Notes: generated from the sequence alone by a model not told the origin. A stretch of 64,000 bases of DNA from Roseateles sp. (GCF_019237615.1 NZ_JAFAGT010000092.1:23591-87590); one strand, 5' to 3'; positions 8,887 through 18,119 are shown, numbered from the stretch's first letter. Numbers and translations: made by a program.

Positions 8887-10307
8887 GCCTGGCCTCGCGC
8901 GTCGATGAGCCAGCCCGGCGCGTCCTGCAGCGCGACGGGGCGCAGGAAGCGCTCCATCGCGGCATGGCCGACGCTGGTCGTGAAGGGCTGGGTGGACGAG
9001 GGCCAGGGCCCGCCATGCTGCTGCGCGGCCGTCACGGCGACGCCCGTGGGCACACCGCCGAACAGCACGCGGCCGGCGATGCGCTGGGCGGCGGCTGCGA
9101 GGCGGCGGTTGTCCGCGGTGCCCGCGTCCGCGCCCCACAACGTCACGGTCAGGCTGCCCTGCACGGCGGCCAGCACGGCCAAGGTCTCGTCGAGGTCCTT
9201 CACGGTGACGACGAGGCAGGCGGGGCCGAAGACCTCCTCGCGCAAGGCCTCGTCGGCGATGAAGCTGGCGGCATCGGTCGCGAACAGATGGGCGCCCGGC
9301 GTGTCGCCGCCGGCCGGCGCGGCCAGCAGCGTCTTCACGGCCGCATGGCCATGCAGCCGCGCCACGCCGGCATTGAAGCCGGCGCGGATGCCGGCATGCA
9401 GCATCGCGTGCGGCGTGGCCGCGGCCAGGCCCTCGGCCAGCTGGCGCACGAAGTCCTGGCCCGGTTCGTCGTCGCGCACGATGACGACGCCGGGGCTGGT
9501 GCAGAACTGGCCGCAGCCCAGCGTGATGCTGGCCGCCAGCGTCGCTGCCAGAGTCGGGCCGTCGGCCTGCAGCGCCGCGGGCAGGGCGACGACGGGGTTG
9601 ACGGAGCCCAGCTCGCCATAGAACGGGATGGGCCGCGGCCGCGCGTTCGCCTCGCGCCACAGCGCCTGACCGCCGCGCAGGCTGCCGGTGAAGGCGACGG
9701 CCTCGATGTCGGGGTCGCGCACCAGCGCCACGCCCACGTCGATGCCCGCGCCCTGCACCAGCTGCAGCACGCCCTCGGGCAGCATCAGCTCGGCCAGGCA
9801 GGCTGCGGCGAGATCGAAGACCGCGCGCGACAGCCCGGGGTGGCCGGGGTGGGCCTTGACGACGACGGGGCATCCGGCCGCCAGTGCCGAGGCGGTGTCG
9901 CCGCCCAGCACGCTGAAGGCGAAGGGGAAGTTGCTGGCCGCGAACATCGCCACCGGTCCGACGGGCATGGCGATGCGCGTCAGCCGCGGCCGGCCCTGCG
10001 GCGGCGTGCCGGCGACGGCGGGCTCGTCCAGCAGCGGCTGTGCTGCACCGGCCTCGATCTGGATCGCGAAGCCGCGCAGCTGGAAGACGGTGCGGTCCAG
10101 CTCGCCGTTGAGGCGCGCCGTGCCGAGGTGGGTCTCGCGGTCGGCCAGCGGCACCAGGGCCGCGCGCGCGGCCAGCAGCGCGTCGGCCAGCGCGCGCAGC
10201 AGCGCCGCGCGTTGCGAAACCGGGAGATGGGCGTAGACCGGGGCCGCCGTGGCGGCCGCGGCGCAGGCGGCCCGGACCTGGGCCGCCGTGCTGTCGGTGA
10301 GCATCAT
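8883..10307 (-). CDS. Aldehyde dehydrogenase (NADP+), 2,5-dioxovalerate dehydrogenase-like
   Basis: A 474-residue aldehyde dehydrogenase of a subfamily different from the one at 3526-4965. Landmarks are MFAASNFPFAFSVLGGDTAS in place of the usual PWNFP block, AFTGSLRGGQAL, FYGELGSVNPVV for the Glu block, and GCGQFCTSPG with the catalytic Cys. This is the group annotated as aldehyde dehydrogenase (NADP+) or ketoglutarate semialdehyde dehydrogenase in hexarate and pentonate clusters. It is the first gene of the operon with the dehydratase and RraA-like protein. Its substrate could be ketoglutarate semialdehyde or, if an aldolase route operates, glycolaldehyde. Confidence 0.82.
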   Translation of the reverse strand: MMLTDSTAAQVRAACAAAATAAPVYAHLPVSQRAALLRALADALLAARAALVPLADRETHLGTARLNGELDRTVFQLRGFAIQIEAGAAQPLLDEPAVAGTPPQGRPRLTRIAMPVGPVAMFAASNFPFAFSVLGGDTASALAAGCPVVVKAHPGHPGLSRAVFDLAAACLAELMLPEGVLQLVQGAGIDVGVALVRDPDIEAVAFTGSLRGGQALWREANARPRPIPFYGELGSVNPVVALPAALQADGPTLAATLAASITLGCGQFCTSPGVVIVRDDEPGQDFVRQLAEGLAAATPHAMLHAGIRAGFNAGVARLHGHAAVKTLLAAPAGGDTPGAHLFATDAASFIADEALREEVFGPACLVVTVKDLDETLAVLAAVQGSLTVTLWGADAGTADNRRLAAAAQRIAGRVLFGGVPTGVAVTAAQQHGGPWPSSTQPFTTSVGHAAMERFLRPVALQDAPGWLIDARGQA

Positions 10308-10335
10308 GGGTGGAATCCCGTGGGGGCGGGGTTGA

Positions 10336-10349
10336 TGTGAGCGCTATCA
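10336..10349. promoter_or_regulatory. LacI-type operator-like site, upstream of oxidative operon
   Basis: TGTGAGCGCTATCA matches 11 of 14 positions of TGGTAGCGCTACCA and shares the invariant half CGCTAYCA. It lies 29 bases upstream of the start of the minus-strand aldehyde dehydrogenase-dehydratase-RraA operon, and about 70 bases upstream of the decayed GH2 gene on the plus strand. Confidence 0.58.
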
Positions 10350-10417
10350 TAGGCGCGTGACGGACCCTGGTGGTCAGCGTTTACACCAGAACGAAGCACG
10401 CCGCACCTGCCCTGCCC

Positions 10418-11522
10418 ATGAGCCTCCGCCTCCGCCGCCGCTTCGGCGCCGCCCTGCTTGTGGGCCTGCTCTGCCTGCCGGCCGCGGCCAAGCGCCTGCT
10501 GCCCGACAGCCTGACGGAAGACCTCGCTGCGCGCGAGCGGATCGCGCTGGACACGGGCAGGCGCTTCCGGCGTGGCGACCCGGATGTCGCGGCGGGTCGA
10601 GGATGGTGGCGGGGCCGTGCTCAAGCCCCGGATGCTGCCCAGTGCCAACGCCTTCATCCGCGAGCCTTCGCACCGCCATGTCCGTCCGGCCGGCGACCTG
10701 CCCGTCATGCAGGCGGGCTTCGACGACAGCGGCCGGCGCGCCGTCACGCTGCCGCACGACTGGGCCATCGAAGGCCTCTTCCTCGAGACCGGGCCTTATG
10801 GCGGCATGGACCGGCTTCGACTATCTCGGCGAGCCCACGCCCTACTACGAGTCGCGCTCGTCCTACTCGGGCATCGTGGACCTGGCCGGCTTTCCCAAGG
10901 ACCGCTGCTGGCTCTGCCGGTCGCGCTGGCGGCCGGACCTGCCCATGGCCCACGTCTTGCCGCACTGGACCTGGTCCGAGCACATCGGCCGGGTCACGCC
11001 GGTGCATGTGTCCACCAGCGGCGACGAGGGCGAACTCTTCGTCAACGGCCGCTCGCAGGGGCGGGGCGGCAAGGGCGCCTGCGAGTGCCGGCTGTGCTGG
11101 GACGAGGTGGTCTAAGAGCCGGGCGAGCTCAGGGTGCTGACCTGGCGTGGCGGCCGGCCCTGGGCCAGCGAGACGGTGCAGACGGTGGGCGACGCGCAGC
11201 GTTGGCGCTGGAGGCGGATCGCCCGGTGAGACGGGCCGACGGCGACGACCTCGCCTTCGTCACCGCGCGTGTCGTCGATGCGCAAGGCCGCGCCGTGCCG
11301 CGCGCGCCGCAGGCGCTGCGCTTCAGCCTCGAAGGCGAGGGCGACATCGTCGCCACCGACAACGGCGACGCGACCAGCTTCCAGTGCGTCTCGTCCTCCC
11401 GCCGCAAGGCCTTCGGCGGCCAGGCGCTGGTCGTCGTGCGCGATCGTGGCAGCGAGATGAAGCTGCGTGCCGAGGCCGACGGCCCGCAGGCGGGCGAGCT
11501 GCTGCTGCGGGCCCGACCCTAG
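10418..11522 (+). pseudogene. Decayed GH2 beta-galactosidase-type gene
   Basis: Fragments of one GH2 protein are spread over all three forward frames. A signal-peptide-bearing start (MSLRLRRRFGAALLVGLLCL) at 10418 runs into ALDTGRRF; a frame shift near 10.6 kb leads to the sugar-binding domain end RAVTLPHDWAIEGLF. Then, across a large internal deletion, comes the C-terminal part WTGFDYLGEPTPYY and SRWRPDLPMAHVLPHW near 10.8-11.0 kb. A TAA at 11113 replaces the expected Tyr of VVYEPGEL, and another shift is needed to reach LAFVTARVVDAQG and VATDNGDATSF up to 11522. Most of the catalytic barrel is missing, so the gene is dead. It was probably once a galactosidase-like member of this polysaccharide locus. 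Confidence 0.85.
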
Positions 11523-12529
11523 CGCGCGTCGAACTCCAGCCGCATCCAGCGCGCCAGCCGCTGGCCCGGCCTCAGCACGCAGCCCTGCTCGCGCCAGGCG
11601 GGGTGGTTGGGGGCGTCGGGGAAGAACTGCGGCTCCAGCGCGATGCCGGCGTGGCGCTCGAAGGGCTGGCCATCGCGGCCGCGCGAGTGCTGCACGAAGT
11701 TGCCGCTGCAGACCTGCAGGCCGGGGTAATCGGTGAAGAGGCGCATGGCCAGGCGGCCGTCCGTGGACGTCAGTTCGGCCGCGGCCCGTTCGCCGCGTGC
11801 GGCGTCCTCGTCGAGCACGAAGCAATGGTCGTAGCCGCTGCCGCGCTGCTGCTGTTCGCCCCGGCCCAGGCCGTCGCCGATGCGGTGCGATCGCCGCAGG
11901 TCGAACGGCGTGTCGTCCACCGGCGCGAGCTCACCGCTGGGGATCATGTCGGCCCGCACCGGCAGCATGTGGCCGGCGGCGACCTGCAGGCGATGGCCCA
12001 GCACCGGCGCCGTGCCGCCGTCAAGGTTGAAGTAGGGGTGGCTGGTCAGGCTGACGGGGCAGGGCGCCGTCGTGCGCGCGCCGAAGCGCAGCGTGAGGGC
12101 CGCGCGCACCGGGTCGACGCGGTACTCGACCTCGGCATCGAGCGCGCCTGGGTAGCCCTGGTCTCCCTCCGGCGAATGCAGGGCTAGGCGCAGATGCAGC
12201 GGCCCGTGGTCGACGACCGTCCAGGCCCGGCGGTCAAAGCCGTCGGGGCCGCCGTGCAGCTGGTTGGCACCTTCGTTCGCGACCAGCCGGTGCTCGCGTC
12301 CGTCCAGCGTGAAGGCCGCGCCGGCCAGGCGGTTGGCATAGCGGCCGACGACGGCGCCGAAGAATCCGGGCTCGGTCCGGTGGTCCGCCGGCGTCGCATG
12401 GCCCAGGATGGCCTCGCGGCGGCTGCCGTCCGGCATGGGTACCAGGCAGGACAGCCAGCGCGCCCCGTAGTTGCTGACCTCCAGCTGCAGGCCGCCGGTC
12501 GCGCCGAGTCGGTAGACCTCCGCCTTCAT
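11519..12529 (-). CDS. Aldose 1-epimerase (mutarotase)
   Basis: A 336-residue GalM-family enzyme with no signal peptide. Typical motifs are GFFGAVVGRYANRL, NEGANQLHGGPDGFD with the first active-site His, SLTSHPYFNL with the second, and the catalytic Glu region GIALEPQFFPDAPN. It interconverts alpha and beta anomers of a free sugar; beside GH43 and upstream of the xylose route the substrate is probably xylose, or arabinose or galactose from side chains. Its start overlaps the stop of the GH43 gene by 4 bases, so both are translated from one message. It is convergent with the dead GH2 gene. Confidence 0.92.
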   Translation of the reverse strand: MKAEVYRLGATGGLQLEVSNYGARWLSCLVPMPDGSRREAILGHATPADHRTEPGFFGAVVGRYANRLAGAAFTLDGREHRLVANEGANQLHGGPDGFDRRAWTVVDHGPLHLRLALHSPEGDQGYPGALDAEVEYRVDPVRAALTLRFGARTTAPCPVSLTSHPYFNLDGGTAPVLGHRLQVAAGHMLPVRADMIPSGELAPVDDTPFDLRRSHRIGDGLGRGEQQQRGSGYDHCFVLDEDAARGERAAAELTSTDGRLAMRLFTDYPGLQVCSGNFVQHSRGRDGQPFERHAGIALEPQFFPDAPNHPAWREQGCVLRPGQRLARWMRLEFDAR

Positions 12530-14133
12530 CGCGGCTCGTAGTCGAAGTGCGTGAAGTCCGCCATGCGCGCGCCGCCGCTGGTGTCGAAGGCCAGCATGCC
12601 GACGAAGGCGCCGGTGAAGGAGCCATGCTCGCCGCGGCCGCCCTCGTCGGAGATGACGCTGGCGTCCAGCGGCGGGCCCACGGGCTGCCAGCCCTGGCCC
12701 CAGTCGGCCAGGAACTGCAGCGCCGCGCCGTCGACGTCCGCGGCCAAGCGCACCGGCCCCTGGTCCGGCAGCTTCACGGGCTCGGCCAGCGGGAATTCCA
12801 GTCGGTTGTCGGGCCAGTCGCCGGGGCAGGAGAGGATGCTGAGGACGCGGCCCAGATCCTCCTGCCAGGTCACGACCAGGGCGTGGAACTTGTGGCGGTT
12901 GTAGTAGTGCGTGAGGCCGGCGGCCTGCTGGTAGCTGTCGGGCGCGAAGCCCGCCAGCGTGGTCTCCGCGCGGAAGCTCGCATCCTCCTGGCGGCGCGCG
13001 ACCAGGCTCTGCTCGAACCAGCTGCCCACCGACTCGCGGCCCGTCAGGCGCAGGGCCGTGCCGGTCAGCGTGAACAGGCGCCCGGGCTCGGGCGTGCGCA
13101 GCCACTGGAACTCCGGCGGCAGCGCGGGGCAGTCGACAAAGCTGCGGCGCACTGCCTGGCGCGGTTTGGGCTCCACACCGGCGACCGGCGCCGGCACGTC
13201 CACGGCCGGCACCATGCCGCCATGCTCGAGATACAGCCAGTCGTCCTCGCCCCAGACGCAGCGCTGGATGGCCGTCTCGCGGCCGCGCGGCGAGCGCAGC
13301 GTGCCGGGCAGCGGCCGGCCGCAGAGGTGGGCGAGGTAGGTGCTGCCGTCGGCCAGCTCGACGACCTGGCCGTGGCCGGCGCGCTGCAGCGGCGCGTCGG
13401 GCGCGTCCTTGCTGCTGATGACGTGTTGCTGCGGATGCGTCTCGTAGGGGCCCGGCAGCGAGCGCGAGCGCGCCAGCGTCACCGCATGGCTGTAGCCCGT
13501 GCCGCCCTCGGCCGTGGTCAGGTAGTACCAGCCCTTGCGCCTGAAGAGGTGGGGGCCCTCGACCAGGCCTCGCGGGGTGCCGCGGTAGATGTTGGTGACG
13601 GGGCCGACGAGCCGGCCGCGCTCGGCATCCCATTCCTGCAGCAGGATGCCGCCGAAGGCCGGCGCCTCGGGCCGGCCGCCTGCTGAGCCGGTGCGGTGGT
13701 TCCAGACCATGTTGAGGAACCACTTGCGGCCGTCCTCGTCGTGGAAGAGCGAGGGGTCGAAGCCCGAGGAGTTCACATACACCGGGTCGCTCCACGGCCC
13801 ATCGATGGACGGCGCCGTGACGATGTAGTTGTGCGCATCCTTGAAGTTGCCCTCGAAGCGCTTGACGTCGGTGTAGACCAGCCAGAACCGGCTGTCGGCC
13901 CAGGACAGACAAGGCGCCCAGACGCCGCAGGAGTCGGGGTTGCCGCGCAGGTCCAGCTGGCTCTTGCGGTTCAGCGGGCGCCCCACCAGCGTCCAGTTGA
14001 CGAGGTTGCGCGAGTGGTGGATCTGCACGCCCGGATACCACTCGAAGGTCGAGGTCGCGATGTAGAAGTCGTCGCCGACACGGCAGATGGAGGGGTCCGG
14101 GTTGAAGCCGGGCAGCACGGGGTTGCGGATCAT
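12526..14133 (-). CDS. GH43 family beta-xylosidase / arabinofuranosidase (copy 1)
   Basis: A 535-residue cytoplasmic GH43 enzyme. The five-bladed propeller domain covers about residues 1-320 and begins NPVLPGFNPDPSICRVGDD, with the base Asp in PDPS; the pKa-modulating Asp lies near SSGFDPSLFHDEDG and the acid Glu in LVEGPHLF. Residues from about 330 form the C-terminal beta-sandwich of XynB-type GH43 proteins (ESVGSWFEQSLVARRQ, FDYEPR). It releases xylose from short xylooligomers; arabinofuranosidase activity is common in the family. A paralogue lies at 25695-27329. It is divergent from the GH115-GH8 gene across a gap with an operator-like site. Confidence 0.92.
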   Translation of the reverse strand: MIRNPVLPGFNPDPSICRVGDDFYIATSTFEWYPGVQIHHSRNLVNWTLVGRPLNRKSQLDLRGNPDSCGVWAPCLSWADSRFWLVYTDVKRFEGNFKDAHNYIVTAPSIDGPWSDPVYVNSSGFDPSLFHDEDGRKWFLNMVWNHRTGSAGGRPEAPAFGGILLQEWDAERGRLVGPVTNIYRGTPRGLVEGPHLFRRKGWYYLTTAEGGTGYSHAVTLARSRSLPGPYETHPQQHVISSKDAPDAPLQRAGHGQVVELADGSTYLAHLCGRPLPGTLRSPRGRETAIQRCVWGEDDWLYLEHGGMVPAVDVPAPVAGVEPKPRQAVRRSFVDCPALPPEFQWLRTPEPGRLFTLTGTALRLTGRESVGSWFEQSLVARRQEDASFRAETTLAGFAPDSYQQAAGLTHYYNRHKFHALVVTWQEDLGRVLSILSCPGDWPDNRLEFPLAEPVKLPDQGPVRLAADVDGAALQFLADWGQGWQPVGPPLDASVISDEGGRGEHGSFTGAFVGMLAFDTSGGARMADFTHFDYEPR

Positions 14134-14175
14134 GACTTCGGGGTTCGATGGGTGGCAGCGCTGGCGCCCTGCAAA

Positions 14176-14189
14176 AGGTTACGCTACCA
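14176..14189. promoter_or_regulatory. LacI-type operator-like site, GH43 / GH115-GH8 gap
   Basis: AGGTTACGCTACCA matches 11 of 14 positions of TGGTAGCGCTACCA and keeps the CGCTACCA half. It lies 43 bases upstream of the minus-strand GH43 start and about 185 bases upstream of the plus-strand GH115-GH8 gene. The rest of this 242-base gap shows no gene. Confidence 0.55.
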
Positions 14190-14375
14190 TGAATCGACCG
14201 ACGCGAAGGCTGAAGAGGATAGATCCGCTGGAGGCTCTACGGCAGAAGACGTCGGAACAACAGGGAGAATCCCGATCGGACAGGGTGGACTTGACAGTGT
14301 CACCTTTTTGATTGCGTAACCATCAATGGCGAAGAGCGTCCGGCACAGGGCGTCCATGCCTGGAGACAAGCGGTG

Positions 14376-17300
14376 ATGCGTTTCTTGAAGTCGATGGCCG
14401 GGCTGCTGGCCCTGGCCAGCCTCGCCGGGCCGGGGCTGGCCTGCGATACGCCGGTGTCCGTCTGCGCGCGCGACCCGGGCCGCGGGCTGGCGCTGGTGAG
14501 GGCCGGCCTGCCGGCGGCCGTCTATGTGGATGCCGGCGCCGACGCGGCCCTGCAGCATGCGGGCCGCAACTTCGCGGCCGACCTGGAGCGCGTGGCCGGC
14601 AAGCCGTCGGCGCTGCTGAACCGCATCGCCGACGCGCGCGGCGAGGTCGTCGTCATCGCCGAGCTGGGCCGCAGTGCCGTGCTGGACGACCTGGTCGCAC
14701 GCCGCAAGCTCAAGATCGATGGCCTCAAGAGCCAATGGGAGGGCTATGAGCAGGCCGTCGTCGACCAGCCCTGGCCGGGCATCGCGCGCGCCCTGGTCAT
14801 CGTCGGCGCGGACCGGCGCGGCGCCGTCTTCGGCACCTACGACCTGTCCGCCCGCATCGGCGTCAGCCCCTGGGCCTGGTGGGCCGACGTGCCGGTGCGC
14901 AAGCAGGCCAACGTCTACCTCGCCGCTGGCTCGCGGCGCGACCAGCCGGAGGTGAAGTACCGCGGCATCTTCATCAACGACGAGGCGCCGGCGCTCAGCA
15001 CCTGGGCGCAGACACGGTTCGGCGGCACCAACTCGGCCTTCTACGCCCATGTCTTCGAGCTGATCCTGCGCCTGCGCGGCAACTACCTGTGGCCGGCCAT
15101 GTGGCAGCCGCGCGCCTTCGGCGCCGACGACCCGAAGAACATGGCGCTGGCCGACGCGATGGGTGTCGTCATGGGGACCTCCCACCACGAGCCCATGATG
15201 CGCGCCCACGACGAATGGACGCGCGCCAAGGGCGGCGCCTGGGACTACGCGAAGAACGGCGCGAAGCTGCGCGAGTTCTGGCGCGGCGGCGTGCAGCGCA
15301 TGATGGGCCGGCCCGACGGCGGCGCCTTCGACAGCCTCGTCACCATCGGCATGCGCGGCGACGGCGACGAGCCCATGAGCGAAGGCACCGCCATCGGCCT
15401 GCTGGAAGGCATCGTCAAGGACCAGCGCAGGATCCTGGCCGACGTGACCCGCCGGCCGGCCGCCGACACGCCGCAGATGTGGGCCCTCTACAAGGAGGTG
15501 CAGGACTACTACGACAAGGGCATGCAGGTGCCCGACGACGTGCTGCTGCTGTTCTGCGACGACAACTGGGGCCAGGTGCGCCGCCTGCCGACGCAGGACC
15601 TCAAGCGCAAGGGGGGCTACGGCGTCTACTACCACTTCGACTATGTTGGCGGGCCGCGCAACTACAAGTGGCTCAACACCAACCAGATCGAGAAGACCTG
15701 GCAGCAGATGGGCCTCGCGCACCAGCGCGGCGCCGATGCGCTGTGGATCGTCAACGTGGGCGACATCAAGCCCATGGAGTTCCCCATCCACTTCTTCCTC
15801 GACATGGCCTGGTCGCCCAAGGCCATGACGCCGGCGGCGCTGGCGGCCTACCCGAAGGACTGGGCGGCGCAGACCTTCGGGCCGGCCCAGGCGGCGGAGA
15901 TCGGCGAACTGGTCACGCGCTACAGCCAGTACGCGGCGCGGCGCAAGCCCGAGCTGATCGACCCGACCAGCTTCCCCCTCGGCGGCGCATCCGCCGACGC
16001 GCTGGACGGCGGCGATTTCGGCCGTCGCGTGGCCGAGTGGGAGGCGCTGGAGGCGCGCGTCGCCCAGGTCAAGCAGGCCCTCGGCCCCGACCAGCTCGAC
16101 GCCTACTTCCAGCTCGTCGAGCACCCCGTGCTGGCCATGGCCAACCTCTACCGCCTGCACTATGCGGCGGCCTGGAACCACCGGCTGGCCAAGCTGGGCG
16201 ACGCGCGCGCCAACGTCTTCGCCGACCGCGTCGAGGCTGCGTTTGCGCGCGACCAGGCCATCGCCGACCAGTACCACGCGCTGAACGGTGGCAAATGGGC
16301 CGGCATGATGCTGCAGACCCACATCGGCTACACGAGCTGGCAGCAGCCTGAGAAGAACATCATGCCGGCGGTGCAGCGCGTGGCCGCGACGTCCGGCGCG
16401 GCCGATGCCGCCGAGGTGCAGCGCCAGCTGGCGCGCGGCCGGCCTGCTGCCTCCGACGCGATCACCCTCGAGGCCCCGCGCTTCAGCCGCGCCGTCAACG
16501 GCAAGGGGCTGGCCTGGACCGTCATCCCCAACCTCGGTCCCGGCCTGGGTGCCGTGACGGCGCTGCCGCAGGGGCGCGGGCCCACGACGCTGGCCGACGG
16601 CGTGCGGCTGGAGTACGACATCGACATCCGGCAAGGCGGCGACCTGCTGCTGAGCCTGCACATGGTGCCCACGCTGGACACGCGCAACGCCGGCGGCATA
16701 CGGTTGGCCGTTGCCATCGACGAGCAGCCGGCGCGGGAGCTCAGGCTCAACCTGGTGCCCACGGCCGGCCCGGAGCTGAGCCGCGAGGAGAGGGACTGGG
16801 CGCGGGCCGTCAAGGACAACGACTTCGTGCTGCGCGCCGGCTTCAAGGACGTGAGGCCCGGCCGCCACGTCATCCGCGTCTGGCGGCTGGACGACAACGC
16901 CGTGCTGCACAGGCTCGTGCTGGCACCGCAGCCCGCCGCCACGGCCGCGCCGCGCGGCGCGGCGGTCACGGGCCAGTACCGCAACCTGCTGCGCGAGATC
17001 CGCCCGGACATCGCCGAGGCCGACATCGACGCCAAGCTGGCCGGCTACTGGACCTCCCTGTTCGAGGGTGGTGCCGAACAGCGCGTCGTCTATCCCGCAG
17101 CCGCCACGCCCGACGGCCCCGCCGCCTATGTGCTGGACGTGGGCAACGCCGACGTGCGCAGCGAGGGCATGTCCTACGGGATGATGATCGCCGTGCAGAT
17201 GGGCCGCAAGGCCGAGTTCGACGCGCTGTGGAACTGGGCAGCCACCCACATGCGCTACCGCACGGGGCCGCGCGCCGGCTATTTCCGCTGGCAATGCCAG

Positions 17301-18119
17301 CCCAAGGGCTGCGACAAGGACGCCGTGCCCGCGTCCGACGGCGAGGAGTACTTCGCGACGGCGCTGCTGATGGCCGCCTCCCGCTGGGGCAACGGCCGGG
17401 GCCTGTACGACTACGACGCCCAGGCGCAGGCGCTGCTGCGCACCATGCTGCACAAGGAGCAGATGAACGGTGGCATCGTCGACGGCGTGCGCTCCCTGTT
17501 CTCGCCGGTGCGCCGCCAGGTGGTGTTCGTGCCCGTGGGCGAGGCGGCCGACTTCAGCGACCCGTCCTACCACCTGCCGGCCTTCTACGAGATCTGGGCG
17601 CGCCGCGCCGACTCGCCCGAGGACCGCAGGGCTTGGGCCGAGATCGCCGACATCAGCCGGGCCTATTTCTCCGTTGCCGCCCACCCCAGGACCGGCCTGA
17701 CGCCCGACTACGCCGAGTTCGACGGCCGCCCGCGCGTGCACGAGGGCCACGAGGACTTCCGCTACGACGCCTTCCGCACCGCGGTGAACTGGAGCGTGGA
17801 CCAGGCCTGGTGGGACAGCAACCCCGACGCCGCGGGCCTGAGCCGCCGGCTGCTGGGCTTCTTCGCGGCCCAGGGCCAGGGCGGCAAGCCCTACCCGCAT
17901 CTCTACACGCTGGACGGCAGTCCGCTGAACGACGAGCCCTCCAAGGGCCTGGTCGCCAGCAATGCCGTCGCGGCCCTGCTCGTCGACAAGGCCCTGGCCA
18001 CGCGCTTCGTCAACGACCTCTGGGCGCTGGAGCCGCCCAGCGGCCAATGGCGCTACTACGACGGCCTGCTGCAGTTCATGGCCATGCTGCATGTGACGGG
18101 GCGGTTCAAGGCCTGGTGA
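14376..18119 (+). CDS. GH115 alpha-glucuronidase fused to GH8 exo-oligoxylanase
   Basis: A 1247-residue exported protein joining two xylan enzymes. After a signal peptide (MRFLKSMAGLLALASLAGPGLA), residues to about 855 form a GH115 alpha-glucuronidase (RGIFINDEAP, RLRGNYLWPAMWQPRAF, MGTSHHEPMMRAHDEW, FCDDNWGQVRRLP, ALWIVNVGDIKPMEFP) plus its C-terminal beta domain. From about residue 866 a complete GH8 domain of the reducing-end xylose-releasing (Rex) type follows: SEGMSYGMMIAVQM with the acid Glu near 930, DGEEYFATALLMA, and FRYDAFRTAVNW with the base Asp near 1131. The Glu-Asp spacing fits Rex enzymes. It should remove methylglucuronate and then trim the oligomer. An in-frame GTG at 14373 is an alternative start; GGAGA at 14362 serves either. 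Confidence 0.9.
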   Translation: MRFLKSMAGLLALASLAGPGLACDTPVSVCARDPGRGLALVRAGLPAAVYVDAGADAALQHAGRNFAADLERVAGKPSALLNRIADARGEVVVIAELGRSAVLDDLVARRKLKIDGLKSQWEGYEQAVVDQPWPGIARALVIVGADRRGAVFGTYDLSARIGVSPWAWWADVPVRKQANVYLAAGSRRDQPEVKYRGIFINDEAPALSTWAQTRFGGTNSAFYAHVFELILRLRGNYLWPAMWQPRAFGADDPKNMALADAMGVVMGTSHHEPMMRAHDEWTRAKGGAWDYAKNGAKLREFWRGGVQRMMGRPDGGAFDSLVTIGMRGDGDEPMSEGTAIGLLEGIVKDQRRILADVTRRPAADTPQMWALYKEVQDYYDKGMQVPDDVLLLFCDDNWGQVRRLPTQDLKRKGGYGVYYHFDYVGGPRNYKWLNTNQIEKTWQQMGLAHQRGADALWIVNVGDIKPMEFPIHFFLDMAWSPKAMTPAALAAYPKDWAAQTFGPAQAAEIGELVTRYSQYAARRKPELIDPTSFPLGGASADALDGGDFGRRVAEWEALEARVAQVKQALGPDQLDAYFQLVEHPVLAMANLYRLHYAAAWNHRLAKLGDARANVFADRVEAAFARDQAIADQYHALNGGKWAGMMLQTHIGYTSWQQPEKNIMPAVQRVAATSGAADAAEVQRQLARGRPAASDAITLEAPRFSRAVNGKGLAWTVIPNLGPGLGAVTALPQGRGPTTLADGVRLEYDIDIRQGGDLLLSLHMVPTLDTRNAGGIRLAVAIDEQPARELRLNLVPTAGPELSREERDWARAVKDNDFVLRAGFKDVRPGRHVIRVWRLDDNAVLHRLVLAPQPAATAAPRGAAVTGQYRNLLREIRPDIAEADIDAKLAGYWTSLFEGGAEQRVVYPAAATPDGPAAYVLDVGNADVRSEGMSYGMMIAVQMGRKAEFDALWNWAATHMRYRTGPRAGYFRWQCQPKGCDKDAVPASDGEEYFATALLMAASRWGNGRGLYDYDAQAQALLRTMLHKEQMNGGIVDGVRSLFSPVRRQVVFVPVGEAADFSDPSYHLPAFYEIWARRADSPEDRRAWAEIADISRAYFSVAAHPRTGLTPDYAEFDGRPRVHEGHEDFRYDAFRTAVNWSVDQAWWDSNPDAAGLSRRLLGFFAAQGQGGKPYPHLYTLDGSPLNDEPSKGLVASNAVAALLVDKALATRFVNDLWALEPPSGQWRYYDGLLQFMAMLHVTGRFKAW

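Noticed and set aside
3526..10307. A complete Weimberg pathway
   Set aside because: No xylose dehydrogenase and no XylX-type dehydratase are visible; only the dehydratase and final dehydrogenase steps are supported.
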